Below, one piece after another: positions 49,410 through 57,765 of a stretch of 64,000 nucleotides of DNA. Below the pieces are notes generated by a model, which made no database searches, was not told the origin of the DNA, and worked only from the letters and a program-made list of their open reading frames with translations. Both the position numbers and the translations under genes were made by a program. This stretch comes from an uncultured Bacteroidales bacterium (GTDB lineage: Bacteria > Bacteroidota > Bacteroidia > Bacteroidales > F082): assembly GCA_905234275.1 (NCBI GenBank), contig CAJOHD010000003.1, forward strand, positions 138,362 through 202,361, written 5' to 3'. Every line of letters starts with the position of its first letter. The stretch's first letter is position 1.

Positions 49410-50471
49410 ATGAATGTTGCAGCGTTAGTATCGGGCGGTGTCGACAGCTCAGTGATAGTGCCTCTCCTCAAGGAGCAAGGCATTGACCCTCATATCTTTT
49501 ACATAAAGATAGGACTCGAGGGCAAAGAGGATCTGATGGACTGCCCTTCGGAGGAAGACATCGAGATAACCACTTATATTGCTAAGAAATACGGCTGCAA
49601 GTTCGATATCGTGGACCTGCAGAAGGAGTATTACGACCGCGTTGCCGCCTACACCATGGACTCGGTACGCAAAGGTCTCACCCCCAACCCCGACGTGATG
49701 TGCAACCGCTTCATCAAGTTCGGTGCCTTCGAGGAGAAGGCAGGCTATCAGTTCGACCGCATCGCCACAGGTCACTACGCTCAGCAATGGATTGATAATG
49801 ATGGAGTTGCATGGCTCGGCACGGCCGTCGACACCTTCAAAGACCAGACCGACTTCTTGGCAAGAATCACCTATCCGCAGCTGAAAAAGGCGATGTTTCC
49901 TGTTGGAGGCATCCCGAAGAGCGAGGTGCGTCAATTAGCAGAGAAATATGGTCTCCCAAGCGCTCAACGCCATGATTCTCAGGGCATCTGCTTCTTGGGA
50001 AAGATAAACTACAACGACTATATCCGTGAATATGTCGGCGAGAAGGAAGGCGACATCATAGAGCTCGAGACAGGCAAGAAACTCGGCAAACACAAAGGCT
50101 TCTGGTTCCACACCATAGGTCAGCGCAAGGGCTTGGGCTTAGGCGGAGGTCCGTGGTTCGTGGTGAAGAAAGACACCGAAAACAATATCGTTTACGTCTC
50201 TCAAGGTTATGATCCTGAGGCGCAATACACCAACATCATCGAATTGGTCGACGTTCAGGCGATGAACCCTGTTATAAAATTCATTGATGGTCAAAAGGTT
50301 AGATATAAAATCCGTCATCAGCCGGAGTTCCGCACCGGAACGCTCAGCATCACAGAAAAAGGCTTGAAAATCAACAGTGACGTGATGATTTCAGGTGTCG
50401 CCAGCGGACAGTTCGGAACGATATATCATGAAACCGAGCCTGTGGTGCTTGGTTCGGGCGTGATAGAGTGA
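49410..50471 (+). CDS. mnmA: tRNA 2-thiouridine synthase MnmA
   Basis: The 353-aa product starts MNVAALVSGGVDSSVIVPLL (PP-loop SGGVDSS). Conserved cysteines lie in NPDVMCNRFIKFGAF and QGICFLGKINYNDYI, and the C-terminal barrel has GFWFHTIGQRKGLGLGGGPWFV. It installs 2-thiouridine at U34 in lysine, glutamate and glutamine tRNAs. An aaggt purine run precedes the ATG. It is convergent with the next membrane protein gene across a repeat. Confidence 0.95.
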   Translation: MNVAALVSGGVDSSVIVPLLKEQGIDPHIFYIKIGLEGKEDLMDCPSEEDIEITTYIAKKYGCKFDIVDLQKEYYDRVAAYTMDSVRKGLTPNPDVMCNRFIKFGAFEEKAGYQFDRIATGHYAQQWIDNDGVAWLGTAVDTFKDQTDFLARITYPQLKKAMFPVGGIPKSEVRQLAEKYGLPSAQRHDSQGICFLGKINYNDYIREYVGEKEGDIIELETGKKLGKHKGFWFHTIGQRKGLGLGGGPWFVVKKDTENNIVYVSQGYDPEAQYTNIIELVDVQAMNPVIKFIDGQKVRYKIRHQPEFRTGTLSITEKGLKINSDVMISGVASGQFGTIYHETEPVVLGSGVIE

Positions 50472-50485
50472 TTGCTCTTTTGGGT

Positions 50486-50556
50486 TTCTCGCAGATTTCG
50501 CAGATGACGCTGATATTCTATTGCTAAAATCTGCGTAATCTGCGTAATCTGCGAGA
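50486..50556. repeat. TCTGCG-type repeats between convergent genes
   Basis: TCTCGCAGATTTCGCAGATGA on the left and AATCTGCGTAATCTGCG, repeated and ending TGCGAGA, on the right can pair as a hairpin. They lie between mnmA and a leftward membrane protein gene and may double as a bidirectional terminator. The same core appears at 54587-54762. Confidence 0.75.
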
Positions 50557-50562
50557 GATAAA

Positions 50563-51117
50563 CTATTCAGCGACAGTTTCCGCTACCTTTTTCCAGCCAA
50601 GGAGCACCATGACGAATTCAACGATGAAGCAGATTCCTGCGAGAATCGTACCAACAACAGGGATGATGCTGAAAACACCTCCTGCTATACCGATAATCAT
50701 GGCTATGAACAACATCTTCATGCCTTCTTTGCCAACGAATGTCTCCGACTTCTTAAGGCCGTTGTAGCCCATAAGCATGAATACACATGACACTATGACT
50801 GCGAGTGGTCCGAGAATCCATCCAACGGCCGGCACAAATCTGAGCATGATTGCCAGAATATGAAGCAAGACGCCATTGCACAAATACTTGGCAAACGGGA
50901 CATCGGCCGGTTCAACCAAAGATTCCATGTCTTTAAGTCTGATGAAGAATGCTATGTAACCTGAAGCGACGCACACATTAGCAATATTGACAATCCAGCC
51001 CAACAGCGGGATAAAGCTGAACAATGCTGACGCCATGCCTGCAATTGCGAACAACATGACGTTTTTGTAAATCGCCTCAGTGGTGCGATTCCATAACTGA
51101 ATTTTACTCGTTTCCAT
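50563..51117 (-). CDS. Membrane protein, 184 aa
   Basis: The product has four hydrophobic segments (MLFAIAGMASALFSFIPLLGW; IVNIANVCVASGYIAFFI; LLHILAIMLRFVPAVGWILG with LAVIVSCVFMLMGY; and MLFIAMIIGIAGGVFSIIPVV with GTILAGICFIVEFVMVLLG). No family is assigned. Glycines repeat around positions that look like internally duplicated halves. Confidence 0.7.
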   Translation of the reverse strand: METSKIQLWNRTTEAIYKNVMLFAIAGMASALFSFIPLLGWIVNIANVCVASGYIAFFIRLKDMESLVEPADVPFAKYLCNGVLLHILAIMLRFVPAVGWILGPLAVIVSCVFMLMGYNGLKKSETFVGKEGMKMLFIAMIIGIAGGVFSIIPVVGTILAGICFIVEFVMVLLGWKKVAETVAE

Positions 51118-51225
51118 AATGTAATTTTTTAGTTAATAATGAGTTAATTGCGCAACAAAATTAAACACAATAATTTACAATTCCAAATTTTTTTGGATTT
51201 TTTAATATTTTTTTGCAAAAAAAAA

Positions 51226-51254
51226 TGTAGGGACGGATGCGATCCGTCCCTACA
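51226..51254 (-). terminator. Rho-independent terminator of the EF-G2-like gene
   Basis: TGTAGGGACGGAT (51226-51238) and ATCCGTCCCTACA (51242-51254) pair perfectly around a three-base loop. On the minus strand the hairpin is followed by a T-rich run, so it would end transcription of the EF-G2-like gene. The stem sequence TAGGGACGGAT is also a common intergenic repeat in related genomes. Confidence 0.8.
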
Positions 51255-51258
51255 ATAT

Positions 51259-51282
51259 ACCGTAAACCGTAAACGGTAAACC
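51259..51282. repeat. Short heptamer array (ACCGTAA / GGTTTAC)
   Basis: Three units read ACCGTAA, ACCGTAA, ACGGTAA, then ACC. On the minus strand the unit is GGTTTAC, the same GGTT-plus-three layout as the larger arrays. It lies 4 bases from the EF-G2-like stop. Confidence 0.7.
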
Positions 51283-51285
51283 AAA

Positions 51286-53421
51286 TTAATCTTCATCCTT
51301 CTTTGACTCCTCGTAAGCCTTCAACAGCTTGGTCTGGACGTCGGCTGGGACCTGTGCGTACTCAGCGTAAGCCATTGTGAATGAGCCACGGCCTGAGGTG
51401 AGTGAGCTGAGTGATGTTGAATAACGATCCATCTCTGCGAGCGGCACTCTTGCGCGGATAATCTGGTAATTTCTGTCTGAATCCATACCCATGATGATAG
51501 CGCGACGGCCCTGGAGGTCGGTGTTGACAGCACCCATCATATCTTCTGGCATGCGGACTGTGAGATCGTAGATAGGTTCCATGATCTTAGGACCTGCTGC
51601 CTTGAATGCGATTGAGAATGCCATACGGCCAGCGATCTTAAATGCCATTTCGTTTGAATCGACTGGGTGCATCTTACCATCATAGACGTAGACGATGATA
51701 TCACGTGCGTATGAACCTGTAAGAGGACCTTCTTCGAGACGTTCGTTGATACCTTTCAAGATAGCCGGCATGAAACGTGCGTCGATAGCACCACCGACGA
51801 TGCAGTTCTTGAAGATGAGCTTGCCGCCCCATGGGAGGTCGTACTCCTGAGTGTCACGGACCTGGAGGTCTGTTGGGTCGGTGTAGCCTTCATAATAAGG
51901 AGCCAGTCTCATATGAACCTCACCGAACTGACCTGAACCACCTGACTGTTTCTTGTGACGATAGTCGCCATTAGCAGCCTTTGTGATGGTCTCTCTGTAA
52001 GGGATCTTAGGTGATGCGAACTCAACAGCGATCTTGTGGACGTTGTCGAGGTACCATTTGATTGTATTGAGGTGATATTCACCCTGGCACTGGAGGATGT
52101 TCTGTTTCAACTCGCGTGACATACCTGTGATGATTGTTGGGTCTGTCTTGTGCATATCGTTGAGGATACCGCCGAGTTTCTCATCTTCCTGTGAGTTGAC
52201 TGCCTTGATAGCGACTGAGAAGATAGGTGTTGGGAACTGGATTGCCGGGAATGCAGCTTCAGCGACCTTAGCGTCGACGAGGCTATCGCAAACGCGGACA
52301 TCTTTCAACTTGATTGTTGAGATGATATCGCCAGCGCAAGCTTTCTCGACTCTCTCGCGGTTCTTACCGTTAGAAACGAGGATCTGTGAGATACGCTCTT
52401 TGTTGCCTGTACGTGGGTTGACGAGGTCCTGAGCCTCTGTCACTGTACCGCCGTAGATACGTGCCATAGCGACGTCACCGACGTTCTGTTCGTTAGAGAT
52501 CTTGAAGAAGAACATTGCTGTTGGCTCGTTCACGTCGTTGTGGAACTCTGTGCCGTTTTCAGCTTTGATAGGAGCAACGTGTGCCGGTGATGGGCAAGCG
52601 TTGACGATGAATTCGAGGAGACGTGAAACGCCTGCACCGCTCTTTGCTGCGCCGCAGATGACAGGGAAGATCTCACGCTTTGCGATACCCATACGGATAC
52701 CGGCTTCCATATCTTCTTCTGAGAGTGTGCCTTCGTCGAAGAATTTCTCCATGAGGGCGTCGTCACCTTCTGCAGCGTGCTCGATGAGCTCGTTGTGGAG
52801 TTCTTCAGCCTTGTCAGCAAGGTTAGCAGGGATGTCCTGAACCTCAGGAGCGCCGTTGCCGTTCTTGAAGACGAGCATCTTCTTCATGATGAGGTCGATG
52901 ACAGCGTTGAAGCCTTCACCAGCGTTCACTGGGAACTGGATTGGAGTGACCTTATCACCGAAGTATTCTTTCAACTGATGAATTGTATCATCGAAGTTAG
53001 CGTTGTTGTGGTCGAGCTGGTTCATGAAGAACACCACTGGCTTGTTTGTGTTAGCAGCGTGTTTCCATGCGTTTTCTGTTGTAGCCTCAACACCTGACTG
53101 TGAGTTGACTGTGAACACAGCTGTGTCAGCAGCGGTCAGACAAGCGACGATATCGCCAGAAAAATCGCTAAAGCCAGGAGTATCCAAGATATTGATTTTC
53201 TTGTCGTTAAAGATTGTGTAGCATAAGCTGGCGTTAACAGAGATACCGCGCTCCATCTCGATTGGGCGGTAGTCTGACACTGTGTTCTTGCTGGTAGTGT
53301 CGCCTTTTCTGTTGATGAGCTTGCCTTCGAAAATCATGTTTTCTGCAAGCGTGGTCTTTCCGGATTTAGCAGCTCCAATGAGAGCGATGTTCCGAATGTC
53401 GTCTGTCTGAAATACCTTCAT
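51286..53421 (-). CDS. Elongation factor G paralogue, EF-G2-like (altered GTPase motif)
   Basis: The 711-aa protein has EF-G domain order but diverges in the GTPase part. P-loop GAAKSGKTT (16-24) replaces the GHIDAGKTT form; DTPGF (80-84) has phenylalanine where translation GTPases have the catalytic histidine of DTPGH; NQLD (134-137) replaces NKxD. Domain IV and V regions (KQSGGSGQFGEVHMRL, GRGSFTMAYAEY) are intact. An EF-G paralogue (EF-G2) that does not hydrolyse GTP is known in Bacteroides thetaiotaomicron and helps in the gut. A -7 box (53469-53476 on the minus strand) lies upstream. Confidence 0.9.
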   Translation of the reverse strand: MKVFQTDDIRNIALIGAAKSGKTTLAENMIFEGKLINRKGDTTSKNTVSDYRPIEMERGISVNASLCYTIFNDKKINILDTPGFSDFSGDIVACLTAADTAVFTVNSQSGVEATTENAWKHAANTNKPVVFFMNQLDHNNANFDDTIHQLKEYFGDKVTPIQFPVNAGEGFNAVIDLIMKKMLVFKNGNGAPEVQDIPANLADKAEELHNELIEHAAEGDDALMEKFFDEGTLSEEDMEAGIRMGIAKREIFPVICGAAKSGAGVSRLLEFIVNACPSPAHVAPIKAENGTEFHNDVNEPTAMFFFKISNEQNVGDVAMARIYGGTVTEAQDLVNPRTGNKERISQILVSNGKNRERVEKACAGDIISTIKLKDVRVCDSLVDAKVAEAAFPAIQFPTPIFSVAIKAVNSQEDEKLGGILNDMHKTDPTIITGMSRELKQNILQCQGEYHLNTIKWYLDNVHKIAVEFASPKIPYRETITKAANGDYRHKKQSGGSGQFGEVHMRLAPYYEGYTDPTDLQVRDTQEYDLPWGGKLIFKNCIVGGAIDARFMPAILKGINERLEEGPLTGSYARDIIVYVYDGKMHPVDSNEMAFKIAGRMAFSIAFKAAGPKIMEPIYDLTVRMPEDMMGAVNTDLQGRRAIIMGMDSDRNYQIIRARVPLAEMDRYSTSLSSLTSGRGSFTMAYAEYAQVPADVQTKLLKAYEESKKDED

Positions 53422-53468
53422 TTTAATCTAAATTCTATATTTTTATTAATTAATTTCCAATGTGGGCG

Positions 53469-53476
53469 CAAAAATA
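53469..53476 (-). promoter_or_regulatory. Candidate -7 box of the EF-G2-like promoter
   Basis: On the minus strand TATTTTTG, 48 nt before the ATG. The -33 box is not clear at 19-22 nt spacing, so this is a partial match. Confidence 0.4.
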
Positions 53477-53524
53477 CAAAAAAAAACCATACCTATTAAA
53501 TAAATAGGAAATTATTTTTAAACC

Positions 53525-53610
53525 CGTCATTTCGAGCGACCGCAGGGAGTCGAGAAATCTCCGACATGCATGAGATTTCTCCATTCCGCTTCGCTACAGT
53601 CGAAATGACG
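53525..53610. repeat. REP-like inverted pair overlapping the PfkB gene end (86 bp)
   Basis: Forward unit 53525-53560 (CGTCATTTCGAGCGACCGCA... ending AGAAATCT) and reverse unit 53573-53610 (AGATTTCT... ending CGAAATGACG). The reverse unit contains the TAG and last codons of the PfkB-family gene (residues KTSFRL). Confidence 0.92.
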
Positions 53611-54562
53611 TTTTGATTGATTGCCATTGCTCCTCTTTAAGTTTCGCTCCCAGGTTCTGTATCACATTTTCCGCTAAACAGTTACCAAGTTCACCAGATT
53701 TTTTGAGGTCGTAGCCCTTGATGATTCCGGCGAGGAATCCTGCGGCATACATATCGCCAGCGCCGGTGGTGTCGATGACTTTCACCTTGTTGCATCCGAC
53801 ATTCACTTTCTCGTTGCCCCTCTTGATGAATGAGCCTTTGCTTCCGACTTTAACCACTGCTATTTCACAGTTCTTGGCGATGAACTCAAGGGCATCTTCA
53901 GGTGTGCTGTGAGTCAATGCTTTAGCCTCTTCCTCGTTGGCGAAGACGATATCGATCTGAGGCAGAAGTTCAACTAAAAAGTCGCGATTTTCCTCGACAA
54001 CATTGTATGAAGCGAGGTCGAGAACCACCTTGCAGCCTGCTTGTTTTGCGAGCTCGATAGCCTTCTTGAAAAGCGGACGGTTTGCGATGAGATAACCTTC
54101 GACATAACAATAATCCCAGCCCTTGAAAATGTCCAACGACAAATGGTTTTCGCTCAGCAAGACAGCTGCTCCGAGGTGTGTCGCGAATGTTCTTTCGCCG
54201 TCAGGAGAGATGATTGCCTGGGCAATGCCAGAAGGCACGTCGCCATGGAACATGATAGGCTTCACTCCCACCGATTTCATGGCATCGTCAAAGAACTTAC
54301 CGACTTTGTCATTGCCAGTAAAACCTATAAATCCAGTCTCTACACCGCACTTTGCCAATCCATGGATTGTGTTTGCTGCCGAACCGCCTGGAGCCATCGA
54401 GTTGTCTAACTTCTCAAGAGTCTTTGCAACGTTTGCTGCAACTTTTTCATCAACGAGCTGCATGGAGCCCTTTGGGAGCCCGAGATCGTTCAAAATATTG
54501 TCATTGTCGATTCTTGTAAGAATGTCAACTAATGCATTGCCTATGCCTAATACTTTTTTCAT
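53594..54562 (-). CDS. PfkB-family carbohydrate/nucleoside kinase
   Basis: The 322-aa product has PfkB marks: GIGNALVDILTRID at the start, GGSAANTIHGLAKCG and the catalytic VIDTTGAGDMYAAGFLAGI. The pattern fits adenosine kinase or a ribokinase-like sugar kinase of Bacteroidetes; substrate is undecided. The C-terminal six residues are repeat-encoded, so the natural end may have been lost. Confidence 0.92.
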   Translation of the reverse strand: MKKVLGIGNALVDILTRIDNDNILNDLGLPKGSMQLVDEKVAANVAKTLEKLDNSMAPGGSAANTIHGLAKCGVETGFIGFTGNDKVGKFFDDAMKSVGVKPIMFHGDVPSGIAQAIISPDGERTFATHLGAAVLLSENHLSLDIFKGWDYCYVEGYLIANRPLFKKAIELAKQAGCKVVLDLASYNVVEENRDFLVELLPQIDIVFANEEEAKALTHSTPEDALEFIAKNCEIAVVKVGSKGSFIKRGNEKVNVGCNKVKVIDTTGAGDMYAAGFLAGIIKGYDLKKSGELGNCLAENVIQNLGAKLKEEQWQSIKTSFRL

Positions 54563-54586
54563 ATTGATATTTTTTTCTAGTTTTTG

Positions 54587-54762
54587 TCTCTCGCTGATTA
54601 CGCAGATTACACAGATCTTTTTTCCACAATTTATTTCTCAGATAGCTCGCTAAAGCGAGCTGCAGATTTCGCTGATAATCTGCGGGATCTGTGAGTGTCA
54701 ACGAACTAAATCCCTGTGGAAGAACTACATAATTCTGCGTTTTCTGCGGGATCTGCGAGATA
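54587..54762. repeat. TCTGCG-type repeats, three clusters
   Basis: TCTCTCGCTGATTACGCAGA (54587-54606) with ACACAGATC after it, GCTCGC-TAAA-GCGAGC (54645-54660) as a small hairpin followed by TGCAGATTTCGCTGATAATC, and TCTGCGTTTTCTGCGGG at 54733-54749 with a closing TCTGCGAGA. The core is the same as at 50486. The stretch from 54563 to 54847 (285 bases) holds these repeats and no gene. Confidence 0.7.
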
Positions 54763-54847
54763 CTAAAAAAAGAATGAACGCCTGTTGGTATCCATTCTCT
54801 CAATTAATAACATGAAACATAAAAAATTACACTTTGTAATCTCTCTG

Positions 54848-54921
54848 CGCCCCCTTCAGGACTTGAACCTGAGACCCCCTGATTAACAGTCAGATGCTCT
54901 AACCAACTGAGCTAAGGAGGC
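54848..54921 (-). tRNA. tRNA-Asn (anticodon GTT)
   Basis: On the minus strand a 73-74-base cloverleaf: acceptor GCCTCCT/AGGGGGC, D-arm AGCTCAGTTGGTTAGAGC, anticodon loop with GTT (CTGTTAA), T-arm CTCAGG-TTCAAGT-CCTGA. No CCA is encoded. Confidence 0.95.
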
Positions 54922-54950
54922 TAACAACGGTTTTTCTCCGTTTGCGGTTG

Positions 54951-54984
54951 CAAAAGTACAACGTTTTTTGATACGTGCAACAAA
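54951..54984 (-). promoter_or_regulatory. tRNA-Asn promoter
   Basis: On the minus strand TTTG (54981-54984) precedes TACTTTTG (54951-54958) by 22 nt, as at the tRNA-Gln and upxY promoters. Confidence 0.65.
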
Positions 54985-55036
54985 TTTTTAAAATATTTTT
55001 GAAAAATTTTATATCTTGTTGAGTATCAATATGGTT

Positions 55037-55621
55037 TTAACCAAATATCGTCTTCCACAATATCGTTATATCAAGCCAAACCGACCAATTATTATAGTAT
55101 TCTTTGTTGATTTTCACCTTATCGGGCCAGATGACCTCGTCGTTATACCTCTGCGGATCGGCTTGTTGGGCTAAAATTTTGTCTTCGTGACGGTATTTTA
55201 TAGAAGCGGGACCTGTCAATCCGGGACGCATTTTGAGGATTACTCTGTCATCGCCTTCGAGTTTGTCGGCATAGCCCGGCACATCGGGACGCGGACCCAC
55301 GAAGCTCATGTCACCTATTAATATATTAATGAGCTCTAAAAACGTGTCGACCTTGCTCTCGCGAAGCCATTTGCCAAACGGCAGTATACGCTCATCATCG
55401 GCAATAGTGACAGAACCTGCATCTTCAGAGTTATCTCTCAAAGTTCGTATCTTATAGATTCTGAATAACTTACCGTCTTTTCCAACCCTTTCCTGCCGAT
55501 AAATAAACGCCCCTTTCGGCATCTTTATCTTATGCAAAACAAAAACAACCAAAAGAAACGGTGATATGACTATCAACCCGATTAAGGAAAAAATTCGATC
55601 AAAAAGATATTTTAAAATCAT
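55037..55621 (-). CDS. Sugar-phosphate transferase (bacterial sugar transferase family), short
   Basis: The 194-aa protein has an N-terminal membrane segment (IFSLIGLIVISPFLLVVFVL), then RQERVGKDGKLFRIYKIRT, FLELINILIGDMSFVGPRPD and MRPGLTGPASIKYR, the family motifs. It is the short PglC-like form. Its start lies 2 nt after the long WcaJ-like gene, so the cluster has two different initiating enzymes together, which is unusual; one may set the alternative first sugar. Confidence 0.9.
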   Translation of the reverse strand: MILKYLFDRIFSLIGLIVISPFLLVVFVLHKIKMPKGAFIYRQERVGKDGKLFRIYKIRTLRDNSEDAGSVTIADDERILPFGKWLRESKVDTFLELINILIGDMSFVGPRPDVPGYADKLEGDDRVILKMRPGLTGPASIKYRHEDKILAQQADPQRYNDEVIWPDKVKINKEYYNNWSVWLDITILWKTIFG

Positions 55622-55623
55622 GA

Positions 55624-56994
55624 TTATTTCTTGTTCGATGCTGTAATTTGTCCTTCCTCCAAGCCTTCGGTGCTTTCTTTCATGAAAATGACCTTCAACG
55701 TCAATAACAAAAGCTTCAAATCCATCAAAAGCGAGCAGTTTTCGACGTAAATCATGTCGAGTTTGAGCTTGTCGTATGAGGTGGTGTTGTATTTTCCGAA
55801 GATCTGCGCGTAGCCAGTCAGACCTGCCTTCACCCTGAGGCGGAAAGCGAACTCAGGTAGCTCTTTTTCGTATTCGTCAGCAATTTCTGGGCGTTCCGGA
55901 CGCGGGCCGACGAAGCTCATGTCACCGCTCAAGATATTGAAAAACTGCGGAAGCTCGTCAAGTCTTGTTGCACGGATAAACTTACCGACAGGCGTGATTC
56001 TGTCGTCTTTCTCGGCAGCCAAGCGCGCCACACCATCCTTCTCGGCATTAGGTATCATGCTACGGAACTTCAAGATTTTAAAGGTCTTTCCGTTCTTTGT
56101 ATAACGCGTCTGACGGTAGAAAACCGGACCTCTGTCATAGAGGAAAATCGCCAGTGAGATCAGGATCATCAGCGGAGAAAGGATTATCAGACCAAAAGCC
56201 GACAAAAAGATGTCGAATGCGCGTTTGATAACTCTCTCGGTTATGGTTAAAGTGCTGTTGTTTGCCAAAAGCAGTGGCGTGTCGAAAACTGCCAGCGTTT
56301 CGGCACTTCTGATGATGATATCTGAGATTTTAGGAGTGATGTAAACCCTCTTTCCTTTAGCAAAACACGCCTTCAGTATGCGGTTGCGCTTCTCGCTCGG
56401 CACATCGTTGATCAAAATGGCATCATAATCGTCGAGAATCTTATCAATTTCTTCAATATCTGCATCAAAACTTATCTCGCTTGTAACATTGTATTTATCA
56501 TTTCTGGAATCAAACTTATAAGCCAGATTGTTTTCATGATTTCCTTTGATAGTCAACACTTTATAAGGCGAGAAGACCTTATAGAACAACGTCATGAACA
56601 GATATGAGGCGATGGTCACCAAGACTGCCTGTACGATAAAGGTGAGGCCATAATAGACCAGGAATTTCGGGATATAGCTCATATAGCCCGCCATCATCAC
56701 GGTGACAACAAAATAAACGCCATTGGAGATCAAGAGTCCGATTATCTGCGAGATGATGACGTTGGATTTTTTGTTCACCCCTATCTTGAAACCCCCGAAA
56801 AAGCTGATGAAATATGTGATTATGAGGGCATAGACACCTATCACGAGGAAGTTACCCTTCATGATGTAGACTTTGTCGAGCATCACGTTCACATAGTTGA
56901 ACCATACATAAATATAGCACAACAACGCCATCAAAACCAATATGGTGTTGGCGAAAAAGCGGTACCAGTTTTTATATAACTTCATGTGTTTCAT
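55624..56994 (-). CDS. Undecaprenyl-phosphate glycosyl-1-phosphate transferase (WcaJ-like)
   Basis: The 456-aa product has four to five N-terminal membrane segments (about residues 10-150), a CoA-binding-like soluble middle region, and the C-terminal catalytic part with RQTRYTKNGKTFKILKFRSM, DELPQFFNILSGDMSFVGPR and RVKAGLTGYAQIFGKYN. It would start a repeat unit by moving a sugar-1-phosphate to the lipid carrier. It is preceded by GT2 with 4 nt between. Confidence 0.93.
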   Translation of the reverse strand: MKHMKLYKNWYRFFANTILVLMALLCYIYVWFNYVNVMLDKVYIMKGNFLVIGVYALIITYFISFFGGFKIGVNKKSNVIISQIIGLLISNGVYFVVTVMMAGYMSYIPKFLVYYGLTFIVQAVLVTIASYLFMTLFYKVFSPYKVLTIKGNHENNLAYKFDSRNDKYNVTSEISFDADIEEIDKILDDYDAILINDVPSEKRNRILKACFAKGKRVYITPKISDIIIRSAETLAVFDTPLLLANNSTLTITERVIKRAFDIFLSAFGLIILSPLMILISLAIFLYDRGPVFYRQTRYTKNGKTFKILKFRSMIPNAEKDGVARLAAEKDDRITPVGKFIRATRLDELPQFFNILSGDMSFVGPRPERPEIADEYEKELPEFAFRLRVKAGLTGYAQIFGKYNTTSYDKLKLDMIYVENCSLLMDLKLLLLTLKVIFMKESTEGLEEGQITASNKK

Positions 56995-56998
56995 AATA

Positions 56999-57760
56999 TT
57001 ATTTTCTTAAAAGGCTGAATATTTTCTCAAAATAACGTGAGGTCTGCTTGAAGAAATTGCTTGGCATGTTGTGTTCGCGCACGCAACGCATTCTCTCGCG
57101 CATGATTTTTCGGTGGACTTTTATCCCGTTGGACGAAGTGCCGCCGCTGCGCATATTCACAAATACCTCGTTGATATACAATGTGTTGATGTTTCCCAAC
57201 CATATCATTTTCACAAACATGTCGTAGTCGGCGCAGATTGGGTAGTCGAGGCTGTAAAGGCCGAATTTGTCGTAGCATTCGCGTTTCACATAAAACGAAG
57301 GATGCGGCGGCATCTTGCCCCAGCAGAGTTTCTCGCGTTTGAAATCCTTGCCTGAAAACATGCGTACGGTCTTGCTTGTGTCATGCCAGTCGACATAACG
57401 TACATCAGCGTAAACACCATCAATTGCTGGGTTTTCAGTGAAAGCGGCATTCACTTTTTCGAGCACATCGTTGGATGCGAAGAAGTCGTCACTATTCAGG
57501 ATGCCCACGACATCGCCTTGCGCCATCTTCACGCCTTTGTTCATGGCGTCGTAGATGCCTTTGTCGGGTTCGGATACCCAACGCAGACGACCTTCAAACT
57601 TCGGTTCGAATTCCTTGATGATATCCATGGTGCCGTCCTTCGAATTACCGTCAACGATGATATAGTCGATATCCTTAAACGTCTGATTCAGAACGCTTTG
57701 CATGGTATCGCGCAAGGTCTCTGCGCTGTTATATGTCGCTGTAATTAAAGAGATTTTCAT
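56999..57760 (-). CDS. Glycosyltransferase family 2
   Basis: The 253-aa GT-A protein has MKISLITATYNSAETL, YIIVDGNSKDGTMD and GILNSDDFFAS, where the DD is part of the DxD metal motif, and a later YPICADYDMFVKM with the general base. The family adds a single sugar from a nucleotide donor. Sequence is similar to colanic-acid-type WcaA/WcaE enzymes. It follows the LicD-like gene by 5 nt. Confidence 0.92.
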   Translation of the reverse strand: MKISLITATYNSAETLRDTMQSVLNQTFKDIDYIIVDGNSKDGTMDIIKEFEPKFEGRLRWVSEPDKGIYDAMNKGVKMAQGDVVGILNSDDFFASNDVLEKVNAAFTENPAIDGVYADVRYVDWHDTSKTVRMFSGKDFKREKLCWGKMPPHPSFYVKRECYDKFGLYSLDYPICADYDMFVKMIWLGNINTLYINEVFVNMRSGGTSSNGIKVHRKIMRERMRCVREHNMPSNFFKQTSRYFEKIFSLLRK

Positions 57761-57765
57761 CGTTT

